DNA of 64,000 nucleotides, taken from the NCBI GenBank assembly GCA_029863245.1, contig JAOTVV010000009.1, forward strand, positions 40,672 to 104,671, read 5' to 3'. The number at the start of each line of letters is the position of its first letter. Positions within the stretch are counted from its first letter, which is position 1. Source of the stretch: Gemmatimonadota bacterium. Lineage in GTDB: Bacteria; Gemmatimonadota; Gemmatimonadetes; Gemmatimonadales; GWC2-71-9. The notes under the pieces are model-generated. The model was not told where the DNA came from and searched no databases. It was given only the letters and a program-made list of their open reading frames with translations. Shown piece by piece: positions 35,023 through 42,650 of the stretch. Both the position numbers and the translations under genes were made by a program.

Positions 35023-35121
35023 GATTCGTCTCCGTTTGGCGTGTTGTAGCAGAGTGCAATTGCCCGACGCAAGTATGTGTCGCGTGACCGGAATCGTCCA
35101 CCGGCCGCCCCCGGCGAGTCC

Positions 35122-35412
35122 CTACGGTGATCGCGCCCGGACGCGGACGAGAAAGGCCGAGTCGGGGTCGACGACGGTCAGTTGGTGGATCTCTTCGTTG
35201 GTGAAGCCGGCGGCCTCGAGGGCTGACAGGAACTCCGTGAACAGCGTGTCGTACTGGCGAAAGGTCCCTCCACCGGGTTCGCCGACGTGGTACCAGCCCG
35301 CGTCGTGCGACACGAGCACGCGGTCGAGCAGGCCCTCCGGTTCAAAAGCGGGAACGTCGGTCGGGCGGCGGGGCCACGACGGGCCGTCGGCGTTGACCAT
35401 GGACTTCACCAC
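35122..35412 (-). pseudogene. C-terminal remnant of a phosphotriesterase-family gene
   Basis: About 75 residues from EGLLDRVLVSHDAGWYHVG to the stop match the C-terminus of the phosphotriesterase-like protein at 49368-50399 closely, including the metal-ligand motif SHD and GEPGGGTFR. The N-terminal three quarters, with the HxH and carbamyl-lysine sites, are gone, so it cannot be active. The bases after its stop (about 35060-35110) also resemble those after the intact copy (about 49290-49340), so the two came from one duplicated segment. The open frame from 35412 begins with unrelated residues at the break. Confidence 0.8.
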
Positions 35413-35451
35413 TGCTGGTTGCGAAACGGCCTCGTCGTATGGCGGGCGTCA

Positions 35452-35571
35452 GACGAGGTTTACCGGATACGGAAGCGGATGTATCTGGCATTGAGTGGGC
35501 GGACGCGTAGGACCGTGACGGATGAGGATCCGTTCGAACTCCGCTCAGTCCTGGACGAATGTGCGGAGTGA
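35452..35571 (+). pseudogene. C-terminal remnant of a xylulokinase-like gene
   Basis: About 39 residues, EVYRIRKRMYLALSGRTR and then TVTDEDPFELRS, match the C-terminus of the FGGY kinase at 28608-30188 (EIYRIQKRLYLALSERAR, DDDPFALRW), with near-identical bases over about 50 nt. Nothing upstream of 35452 matches the kinase. It faces away from the phosphotriesterase remnant, so the two broken genes share one break point near 35400-35450. Confidence 0.75.
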
Positions 35572-35573
35572 GG

Positions 35574-37190
35574 TCAACGCTCTGTACTCCCGGCCTCGCA
35601 CAACGCTTCGGCGAACGCCCGCACGGTCGGAAACCGCTCTGCGGGGGTCTCGGCGAGCGCTCGCACGACCACTCGCTCGATTGCTGGAGGGATCGTCTCA
35701 CTGAACAGACGCAGACTCCGAACCGGCTCCACGGACTTCCGCGCCAGGGCCGCGCGCGCTCTCGGGCCGGTGCAGCGCGGCTCGCCCGCCAGCATTTCGT
35801 AGATCACGCAACCGAGCGAGTACAGATCGGAGCGGCCGTCGAGATCCGTCGACCCCGCCACCTGCTCGGGACTCACGTACATCGGAGTGCCCACCGCGAT
35901 GAGGCCCTCGAGGAGCCCCGCTTCTTCTGCCCGCACGATTGCCCCAGCCACTCCAAAGTCGGCGACCACGGCGTGCCCGGCTTCGAGCAGGATGTTCTCG
36001 GGCTTGATGTCACGGTGCAACACCCCGTGTTCGTGCGCGAAACCTAGCGCATCTGCCACTTCACGGGTGATCGTCAGGGAGTCGTCGATCGGGATCTGCT
36101 TCTCCCGGTTCAAACGATCCCGCAGCGATTTCCCCTCCACATACGGCATCACGTAATACAGGAAACCATCCGCTTGTCCTGAGTCCAAGAGCGGCAGAAT
36201 GAGCGGATGATTCAGCGTGGCAGTGATCTTGATCTCCCGGAGGAACAGCTCGGCACCGAGTGCATCGGTCACCTCCGGACGGAGGGCTTTGACAGCGACC
36301 CGGCACCCGAGCCTCAGGTCACGAGCGAGGTACACCGTCGCCAGCCCACCGCTGCCGAGCTCGCGCTCGATGATGTAGCGCAGCCCAACGACGGTCGTCA
36401 ACCGCGCGAGCGGATCCGCTGCGATCTCGCCATGGGACAGCGGCCGGCTCCGCAGCCGCTCGGCATAGGCAGCCGTGTCGGGCGACGGCTCTGCATCCAG
36501 ATCGTCACGGAGCCTCGCCGCGTGACGGGCCGCCTGCTCCAGCGCACCGGCCCGGTCCCCCGCAGCGTCCAGGGCCGCCATCAAGCGCAGCCTCACCTGC
36601 GTGCTGTAGGGATCGTGATCCACGAGCTGGCGCCACCACGCAATCTCCTCCTGCCGCTCTCCCCTCTCAGCACACGCTTCGGCCAACCGCTCGAGAGCAC
36701 GAGCATATGACCGCGACAGTTGGTCACGCTCTCCATCCAACCACTGCTCGAACGCCACGCTCGTCCCGAACGTGCACCCGCCGAGGAGGGATCCCCAGTA
36801 CAGGGCCGCGGCCTCCTCGAAGTTTCCTGCCTCAATCGCCTGCCGAAAGGTCCACACGTCGCACGACACGACGTCGGTGTCGAGGGCCACCTCGCCCGCA
36901 CCCCGTGTGACGACTGCCGCGTTCCCGAGGACTTGCCGGAGAAAGTAGAGCGCCTGGTTCAGGGCGTGGCGGGCATGGCTGGGATCGGCGTCGGGCCAGA
37001 GCAGACCCATTAAGACATCGCGACGCTGAAACCCCTGTGGTTCCGCTGCCGCGAGATACGCCAGAAGGGCAAACCGCTTGGGTTGACGGAGCAGCTCCTC
37101 CAACACCCGCCCGTCCGCGTCCCTGGCCTCCTCCGCACCCAACAGCCGGATGGCAAGCACAGACCACCTGCCGCCAACAACAAACGACAC
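35574..37190 (-). CDS. SARP-type transcription factor domain fused to a Ser/Thr kinase
   Basis: 538 residues. Residues 10-90 form a winged-helix-like DNA-binding domain of the SARP/OmpR type (RQPKRFALLAYLAAAEPQGF, LLWPDADPSHARHALNQAL). Residues 100-240 form a bacterial transcriptional activator (BTAD) TPR domain (WTFRQAIEAGNFEEAAALY, AGALEQAARHAARLRDDL). From about 265 a full kinase follows: [43 protein letters not shown] and SPEQ. There is no membrane segment, so the protein is soluble. Fusing a DNA-binding activator to a kinase suggests direct phospho-control of transcription; its targets are unknown. It is convergent with the xylulokinase remnant. Confidence 0.9.
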   Translation of the reverse strand: MSFVVGGRWSVLAIRLLGAEEARDADGRVLEELLRQPKRFALLAYLAAAEPQGFQRRDVLMGLLWPDADPSHARHALNQALYFLRQVLGNAAVVTRGAGEVALDTDVVSCDVWTFRQAIEAGNFEEAAALYWGSLLGGCTFGTSVAFEQWLDGERDQLSRSYARALERLAEACAERGERQEEIAWWRQLVDHDPYSTQVRLRLMAALDAAGDRAGALEQAARHAARLRDDLDAEPSPDTAAYAERLRSRPLSHGEIAADPLARLTTVVGLRYIIERELGSGGLATVYLARDLRLGCRVAVKALRPEVTDALGAELFLREIKITATLNHPLILPLLDSGQADGFLYYVMPYVEGKSLRDRLNREKQIPIDDSLTITREVADALGFAHEHGVLHRDIKPENILLEAGHAVVADFGVAGAIVRAEEAGLLEGLIAVGTPMYVSPEQVAGSTDLDGRSDLYSLGCVIYEMLAGEPRCTGPRARAALARKSVEPVRSLRLFSETIPPAIERVVVRALAETPAERFPTVRAFAEALCEAGSTER

Positions 37191-37334
37191 GTCCCGGTGA
37201 CCGCCAGGTGATCACCGGATCAGTGCCACGTGTCGGGCCTGAAGTACTCTAGGCAACGTACGACGTACCGGCCGGAACCGCCAGCAGCATTGCGACCGGT
37301 GCGGTCGCCAAACCGCCTTGAAAGGGGGGAGAGC

Positions 37335-37658
37335 ATGCGACGGATCGCTGGATGCATTCTTGGGGCTGCAATCGTCGGGGCGCTGGCGTGCTCGGACGGT
37401 CCGGACATCACCGATCCCTGCGAGGGGGTCGGGGTTGGGTGCGGTGTCCAGCAGATCGATGGCGCGGCGCTCTTCTCAGAAACCTGCAGCGGGTGTCACA
37501 CCCTCGAGCTCCCAATTTCCGCTTCCATATCGATGCACGATGAGGCGTGGGCGTTGATTCGGGAGATGAACGATAATGGCGTCTCCCTCTCCGAGGCCGA
37601 AGAGGCAGCCATCGTCGGGTACCTGTGCACCTTGAAGGGGTGTGCGGACGGGCGTTAG
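37335..37658 (+). CDS. Small monoheme c-type cytochrome, lipoprotein
   Basis: 107 residues from the ATG at 37335, with a GGGGGAGAG stretch just upstream. Signal MRRIAGCILGAAIVGALAC with a lipobox. One CxxCH site (CSGCH, about residues 50-54) sits in GAALFSETCSGCHTLEL, and a later Met in LIREMNDNGVSLSEAEEAAI, where class I cytochromes carry the axial Met, followed by VGYLCTL. Likely a membrane-tethered electron carrier in the periplasm. It could accept electrons from the GMC/subunit-3 dehydrogenase or from the tetraheme protein, but it is 27 kb from the first and no direct link is visible. Confidence 0.83.
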   Translation: MRRIAGCILGAAIVGALACSDGPDITDPCEGVGVGCGVQQIDGAALFSETCSGCHTLELPISASISMHDEAWALIREMNDNGVSLSEAEEAAIVGYLCTLKGCADGR

Positions 37659-37712
37659 TTACTGGGGTGGAGGAGGTCGGGGGAGTGGTTGGTGGGGCCC
37701 GAGTTCGGCTTA

Positions 37713-37752
37713 GGGGTTGAGCGGTTAGGCGGTTAGGCGGTTGAGCGGTTAG
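37713..37752. repeat. Octamer tandem array, 5 units
   Basis: GGGGTTGA, GCGGTTAG, GCGGTTAG, GCGGTTGA, GCGGTTAG, in the gap between the convergent cytochrome and aldo/keto-reductase-fold genes. Confidence 0.87.
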
Positions 37753-37797
37753 GCCTGCCCGGACTGCCGAACCGGGTTATCCACGACATCACTGGAA

Positions 37798-38622
37798 TCA
37801 TCGGGCGAGGAGTGGGGGCGCGCCTTTGGTCCCGTAGATGTAACTGCCGATCCGCCGGACGCGGGCCATCTCCTCCTCGTCGAGGGGCCCGGCGTCCAGG
37901 GCCGTGAGGTTGTCCTCCATCTGCGCTGCGGTGGAGGGAGCCGTGAGACAGACGTTCACATCGGTATGGGAGAGCACGAAGCGGTAGCACTCGGCGGCGG
38001 TCAGCGGGCGCTCGTTCTGCGGCATGAGCTTGGGCTTCATGAGCTTGCGCCAGCAGGTGGCGGTGTAGATCACGATGCCCGGACGGTTGTCAGGCCGCAA
38101 GTGCGGGAACACGTCCTGTTCGGCTCCCGTGTGCACGGCGTTGTAGCGGGCGTGAAGGAAGTCCACCGGCGCCTCCACTGCCCCGCTCGCGATACTGCCG
38201 AGGAGGGGCCGCTTGTGGCTCGAGATCCCCAGGAAGCGCACTGTGCCGCTGTCCTTGAGGCGCTGTACTCGGTCAGTGAGCGTCTCGCTCGGAGCTTTGC
38301 CCATGCCCTGGAACAGCAGGTCGACCCACTCGAGCCGGAGCTTCTTCAGCCAGCGCTCGACATACCGCTCCAGACGGAATCCCCGGAGGATTGGCCGAGC
38401 CAACACGATACACAGGTCGTCGCGGTGGCCGGGTGCCAGGTTGCGGATGGCCTGCACCATGTTGCCGAGGTGGAGTAAGGGGGAGACGTAGAGATAGTTG
38501 ATCCCGTGCTCGTGAACGGCCTTCTCGATGGCGGCCGCGGGGACGCCGTAGCCCGACGCCAGCCCCAACCGACTCACCATCAGTCCCGTCCTGCCGAGGG
38601 GAACTCGCTGCTTGAAGTCCAT
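37798..38622 (-). CDS. Aldo/keto reductase-fold protein with an altered active site
   Basis: 274 residues from the ATG at 38622; a GTG at 38637 is an alternative. The N-terminus RVPLGRTGLMVSRLGLASGYG and later GTVRFLGISSHKRP plus LSHTDVNVCLTAPSTAAQMEDNL, here split in two, are aldo/keto reductase landmarks. The usual catalytic segments are changed: GINYLYVSPLL where GINFFDTAxxYG is normal, IVLARP where the Lys should be, and DLLFQGMG where an LH pair should be. At least Asp, Tyr, Lys and His of the tetrad seem absent. Normal reductase activity is therefore doubtful. Cytoplasmic, role unknown. Confidence 0.8.
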   Translation of the reverse strand: MDFKQRVPLGRTGLMVSRLGLASGYGVPAAAIEKAVHEHGINYLYVSPLLHLGNMVQAIRNLAPGHRDDLCIVLARPILRGFRLERYVERWLKKLRLEWVDLLFQGMGKAPSETLTDRVQRLKDSGTVRFLGISSHKRPLLGSIASGAVEAPVDFLHARYNAVHTGAEQDVFPHLRPDNRPGIVIYTATCWRKLMKPKLMPQNERPLTAAECYRFVLSHTDVNVCLTAPSTAAQMEDNLTALDAGPLDEEEMARVRRIGSYIYGTKGAPPLLAR

Positions 38623-38670
38623 TGGCGTCGGCTCCACTTAAGGCGGTAGGATGGTAAGGCGGAAGACGGT

Positions 38671-40050
38671 TTATTCGCGCGGGACGCCGCCCTTCATGAC
38701 CCAACGCACTCGGCGCGCGTTGGCGATGTCCTCGGTGGGGTCGGCGTCGAGAAGAACGAGATCGGCAAGCTTTCCCTCCTCCACCGTGCCCAGCTCCTGC
38801 TCGCGGCCCATGGCGCGAGCGCCGATCTTGGTGGCCGCCACGAGCACGTCCATCGGGGCGAGTCCCGCTTGCTGCAGCAACTCCATCTCACGATAGATGG
38901 AGGGCCCGTGCAGGGTGCCCGGATTGCCGGCGTCGGTGCCCACGGTGATGGCGACGCCGGCGTCGTGCAACCGCTTGGCGTTCTGCTGGCCAATCTCCGT
39001 CCGTCGCTGCGTGGCCCGAGCGCTCTCGGGAGTCAAACGGTTTTGGGGAAGGCGATCGGCCGCTGGTGGCGACGCCACGAGAGCGCGAGATCGCTGGTCG
39101 GCGCACTCGAGGGGATAGAGCGAGCCATCCACCGTGCCGCGGGCGGCGTGTTCATACCCTTCCAGCACCGTGAGGGTGGGCGTGTACACCACGCCGCTCT
39201 CCCGTGCCAGGTCGATGAACTCGTCGTCTACCGGTTCCGACCACACGCTGTGGACCAGCAGGTCGGCGCCCGCGCGGATGGCATCCTTCGCCTCCCACAA
39301 CCCCGTCGCATGTACGATCAATTGCAGCCCCTGTGCCGTCGCCTCGTCGGCCGCCGCCCGCACCAGGCGTTGCACGCGAGCCGTGTCAGGGGGTTGGGGC
39401 GGCATGATGTACCAGATCTTCACCGCATCGGTCTCGAACGCGGCGTGGCTCTGCACCGCTCGGCGCACCGTCTCGTCGTCCGCCATGTAGATGAACTGCT
39501 GTTGGCCGGGCAGGTTGAGCCAGAAGTCGACGGTGGAGAGCAAGGGCCCGGCAGCGGCGATCCGCGGTGCGCGGTGGTCGTCTTGGAACCGGCGACGCAG
39601 CGACCAGGTCCACGGGTAGCCGCCGACATCGAACACCGATGTGACTCCCGCGCAGAGATAGGCGTCAAAGAACCGTTCCGGGTGCGCTTCGAGATCGGCG
39701 ATCACTTCGGGGTACGGATACTGGTCGCGAAAATCCACGGCGTCGGGACGGCCGTCGTACCACCCTGTCTGACTGAAGTGCACGTGCGCGTCAATCAGTC
39801 CGGGTGTGAGCCACGCTCCGGCAGCGTCGATCGTCTCGGCATCGCCAGGGACCGTGCAGTCGGCACGCGGTCCCGCGCAGAGGATCCGCCCATCGCCCAC
39901 CACCACCACCGCGTCCTCGACCGGTGCGGCACCCGTGCCGTCCACCAAGGTTGCCCCGACGATGGCGTAGCGTGAAGCCGAAGGGGTTTGGCACGCTGCG
40001 ACCACGCACAACATCAGCGGGAGCATTATGTGGCGCACGACGACCTCCAT
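38671..40050 (-). CDS. Amidohydrolase family protein (imidazolonepropionase-like), lipoprotein
   Basis: 459 residues from the ATG at 40050; a GTG at 40038, five bases after GGAGG, is an equally good start. Signal HIMLPLMLCVVAAC with a lipobox. Amidohydrolase landmarks: TPGLIDAHVHFSQTG (HxH), AVKIWYIMPP (Lys), LIVHATGLWEA and LLVHSVWSEP (His), ITVGTDAGNPG (Asp), then EEGKLADLVLLDADP. Members of this exported group hydrolyse cyclic amides, peptides or similar compounds; the substrate is unknown here. The TPR gene lies upstream on the same strand, with 38 bases between the TPR stop and this start. Confidence 0.88.
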   Translation of the reverse strand: MEVVVRHIMLPLMLCVVAACQTPSASRYAIVGATLVDGTGAAPVEDAVVVVGDGRILCAGPRADCTVPGDAETIDAAGAWLTPGLIDAHVHFSQTGWYDGRPDAVDFRDQYPYPEVIADLEAHPERFFDAYLCAGVTSVFDVGGYPWTWSLRRRFQDDHRAPRIAAAGPLLSTVDFWLNLPGQQQFIYMADDETVRRAVQSHAAFETDAVKIWYIMPPQPPDTARVQRLVRAAADEATAQGLQLIVHATGLWEAKDAIRAGADLLVHSVWSEPVDDEFIDLARESGVVYTPTLTVLEGYEHAARGTVDGSLYPLECADQRSRALVASPPAADRLPQNRLTPESARATQRRTEIGQQNAKRLHDAGVAITVGTDAGNPGTLHGPSIYREMELLQQAGLAPMDVLVAATKIGARAMGREQELGTVEEGKLADLVLLDADPTEDIANARRVRWVMKGGVPRE

Positions 40051-40088
40051 CAGAGGGAACCGCGGAAACGTAGGGCGAGCCTGCGCCG

Positions 40089-40979
40089 TCACGGGGACTC
40101 GGATAACCCGAGCTTCCGCCGCACGAACGGCCGCACGAATGCCGCTGGTGGATTGTGCGACGTCGCCCGGTCGTACGCCTCTCGATACATCGCTTCGGCC
40201 TCGTTCTGCCGGCCCATGCGCTCGAGGGTCATGGCCAGCAGGCACCGCATGAACGCATCGCGCTGGTTGCCGGGCGCCGTGATGGCCTCCGTCAGCGCCG
40301 CTTCGGCGGTGACGAGGTTGCCGGTGTAGAGCGCCACATAGCCCACGAGATACGGGAAGTACCGCTCCTGCTGCTCGGCCATGGTCGGATCGCTGTCCAG
40401 AATCCGCCGCGCGTTGCCGATCTGCCGCTGGGCCTCGACCGCGTTGCCGCGTCGTGCGGCGATGCGGCCCAACGCGTGCGTGAGGCGATAGTCCCAGAGG
40501 CTCCGGGGGTGGGTCGGCGGCGCCGGCTCCTTCACGCCCAGCTCATAGCCCAAGCGGTACAACCGCTCGGCCGCATCGAGGTCGCCGGCATCGAGGCATA
40601 CGCGCCCACCCTCATTCGCCATTTCACCCTGCTGATAGAAGGCGTTCTGCGGCTCCTCCGCTTCGCGCGTCATCCAGTAGGCGATGACCATCATCTCGTA
40701 TTTCGCGGTATTCGCGCAGTCGCCGTCGAACGCGTACGACATCGCCATGGCGCGGCGGGCACTGGCCTCGGCTGCCGGATCCGCCGCCGAATCGATCATG
40801 GTCTGAAAGATCGCGCGGGCTTCAGCCGTGGCGCCCCGGGTGTCGAGCTGCGCCGCCTGCCGCATCGGGCCGGCCGCGCCGGCTCCGCCTTGCGCGGAGG
40901 CTGGTTGGGCGAGGAGCAACGCTGCGGCGAACGCCGGCACCGACACGGCGACAGAGCGGAGACGGAATGGGATGGTCAT
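40089..40979 (-). CDS. Secreted TPR-like helical repeat protein
   Basis: 296 residues from the ATG at 40979, with AAGGAAG upstream; about 97 codons of open frame before it run through repeat sequence and are not coding. Signal peptide PAFAAALLLAQPASAQ. The mature part is helical, with repeats such as ATAEARAIFQTMIDSAADP, DLDAAERLYRLGYELG, NLVTAEAALTEAITAPGN and QNEAEAMYREAYDRAT, typical of tetratricopeptide repeats. Probably a periplasmic scaffold; no enzyme motif is seen. It lies upstream of the amidohydrolase on the same strand and may be co-transcribed with it. Confidence 0.78.
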   Translation of the reverse strand: MTIPFRLRSVAVSVPAFAAALLLAQPASAQGGAGAAGPMRQAAQLDTRGATAEARAIFQTMIDSAADPAAEASARRAMAMSYAFDGDCANTAKYEMMVIAYWMTREAEEPQNAFYQQGEMANEGGRVCLDAGDLDAAERLYRLGYELGVKEPAPPTHPRSLWDYRLTHALGRIAARRGNAVEAQRQIGNARRILDSDPTMAEQQERYFPYLVGYVALYTGNLVTAEAALTEAITAPGNQRDAFMRCLLAMTLERMGRQNEAEAMYREAYDRATSHNPPAAFVRPFVRRKLGLSESP

Positions 40980-41108
40980 GATGATCTTCCTTTGGTTTCG
41001 GACACGTCCGGGGCTGGTCGATGTCGACCCATTGTTGAATATCAGGCTACACCCACCATGCGCAACGCGGGCATTGTCAACATAACACTGATGGGCTGTG
41101 TTCTTTTG

Positions 41109-41140
41109 ACGGTTAGTCGGTTGAGGGGTTAGGCGGTTAC
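41109..41140. repeat. Octamer tandem array, 4 degenerate units
   Basis: ACGGTTAG, TCGGTTGA, GGGGTTAG, GCGGTTAC; the most decayed of the arrays. Confidence 0.7.
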
Positions 41141-41169
41141 GGGGACCGGAGCGGCTCTTCGTGGTGGGT

Positions 41170-41261
41170 CCCGCCCTGAGAGGGCGGGCTCGGCCCGCCT
41201 GCGCGTCCTTAGAGGACGCACTTCCCTGCCCTACACAACCGAGCCCGGGCTTCAGCCCGGG
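41170..41261. repeat. Block of perfect short palindromes (REP-like)
   Basis: Three separate hairpins: CCCGCCCT/AGGGCGGG at 41170-41188, GCGTCCT/AGGACGC at 41203-41219 and CCCGGGCT/AGCCCGGG at 41244-41261. A fourth, overlapping pair GGCGGGC/GCCCGCC at 41183-41199 competes with the first. Loops are two or three bases. The block is flanked on both sides by octamer arrays. It resembles REP-type elements; no transposase is nearby. Confidence 0.75.
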
Positions 41262-41272
41262 ACACCTCACTA

Positions 41273-41304
41273 GCGGTTAGGCGGTTGAGCGGTTAGGCGG
41301 TTAG
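41273..41304. repeat. Octamer tandem array, 4 units
   Basis: GCGGTTAG, GCGGTTGA, GCGGTTAG, GCGGTTAG, 35 bases before the 3' end of the propeller-like gene. Confidence 0.88.
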
Positions 41305-41339
41305 GATCGTTGGACCACGTGGCCCGGGGCTGTCGAGTC

Positions 41340-42512
41340 TCAACACGGGGCCGCATCGCACAGCTCGAGCTTCCACAACGCGCCGTTCATACCGCGACTG
41401 GCGAGCACGAGCCAGTTCCTCTGCGGCCAGTATTGGATGGTCACGAACTCTTGATCCGCCTCGGCTACGGTTTTCCACACCGCCAGATCCCGGGTGAGCA
41501 GGATCCGCCCGTCGCTAGAAAGTGCATACAGATAGCCGCCCGCCACCGTGGCCCAGTTGAGGCTCAGTTCGCCTATGGTGAACGGTAGCTCGCGCTGCAG
41601 CGCATCCCCCTGCCCTGTCACGACGTGGAGCCTGCGGCGAGTGGAGTCCACGGCGATGAGCGCGTCACCAAATGGTACCAAGCGGTGATAACAGGCAAGT
41701 CGCTTGTCGGGTAGCACGGGCATCCAGGCAGTTCCGACCTCCGGTTGTGCCACGAGCGCACACGAGTTTCGACTCTCGGCGCTCGTGGCATAGAGGCGCC
41801 CCCGATGCCCCAATACATCGTACGTGCGATAGTCGCCGACACCGTCATCGTTGGTGGCTATTCGTGCCCAGTGCACACCCAGGTCCGCGGTGCGCCAGAT
41901 CCCGCCGACTGATACGGAGTCGCCGCGGTGCGAGCTGGCGGCGACATAGACCACATCATCCGCGCCGTCGTACCACACACCCCAGGCGTGGAACACATTG
42001 GGAAGGTTGCGCCATTTCGTCAGTCCGGCGGAGGGCGCGTACGTATAGAAGTTGCCGGCTTCCCACCCATCCGGGCAGCATGGATCGACACCGGGTATGA
42101 GCAGCATCCCTCCACCAGTTGCCATGTCGAGCATGCCTTGCTCATCCAGCGGCGCCACCGCCCGGATGCCTGCGTCGTCGAACGCGCCCAGGAGCGCACC
42201 GTCGGCGGCCGCCGGTAAACCCGCACCGAACCCCAGATACAGCGTGTCCGACACCGGGAGCATCGCGTACGCGCCGAAATCGTCGGGAACTGGGTCGAAG
42301 CCGGTGTGTTCGGCAAACCAGGACGCATAGGGAAATGCGGGGGCAAGCTCTTCCAGTTCCGCCGGTACGACCTCGTGCGCCGTCTCGCAGTGCAGAACGA
42401 GACCAGACGCGACCAGAAGGAGCCCGATGCGTCTCACCCAAACGCGATCGCTGGTTCGCAGCAGCGGACGAGACGATTCGCGAGAGGCGGTATTCTGGAT
42501 GGGATCGCTCAC
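41340..42512 (-). CDS. Exported propeller-like hypothetical protein
   Basis: 390 residues from a GTG at 42512. One hydrophobic stretch (IGLLLVASGLVLHC, about 29-42) acts as a signal or lipobox anchor. The rest shows repeated beta-propeller blades with VWYDGADDVVYVAASSH, IWRTADLGVHWARIAT, SADGRILLTRDLAVW-type blades (the real text is SSDGRILLTRDLAVWKTV) and several Cys near PGVDPCCPDG. It resembles sialidase/BNR-type propellers but has no clear enzymatic motif. No family name can be given. It is divergent from the kinase at 42651 across an octamer array. Confidence 0.68.
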   Translation of the reverse strand: MSDPIQNTASRESSRPLLRTSDRVWVRRIGLLLVASGLVLHCETAHEVVPAELEELAPAFPYASWFAEHTGFDPVPDDFGAYAMLPVSDTLYLGFGAGLPAAADGALLGAFDDAGIRAVAPLDEQGMLDMATGGGMLLIPGVDPCCPDGWEAGNFYTYAPSAGLTKWRNLPNVFHAWGVWYDGADDVVYVAASSHRGDSVSVGGIWRTADLGVHWARIATNDDGVGDYRTYDVLGHRGRLYATSAESRNSCALVAQPEVGTAWMPVLPDKRLACYHRLVPFGDALIAVDSTRRRLHVVTGQGDALQRELPFTIGELSLNWATVAGGYLYALSSDGRILLTRDLAVWKTVAEADQEFVTIQYWPQRNWLVLASRGMNGALWKLELCDAAPC

Positions 42513-42571
42513 CGGGCACCCCTAACTCAGTTCCCGCGAGAATGCCGGTCGAAAGCGGAGATGTCCAGTAG

Positions 42572-42603
42572 ACGGTTTGGCGGTTAGGCGGTTAGGCGGT
42601 TAG
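42572..42603. repeat. Octamer tandem array, 4 units
   Basis: ACGGTTTG then three GCGGTTAG, in the 138-base gap between divergent genes, 47 bases before the kinase start. Here the array lies on the promoter side of both genes. Confidence 0.88.
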
Positions 42604-42650
42604 GCGAAGCGGCGGTAACGGTCGAGCGCCTCCGCATCTATCTTTCGCCG

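Larger units (their letters stand above)
40980..41339. other. 360-base intergenic region with repeats only
   Basis: Between two leftward genes. It holds the ribosome site and presumably the promoter of the TPR gene, two octamer arrays and a block of palindromes. No protein-coding frame in it looks real. Confidence 0.7.
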
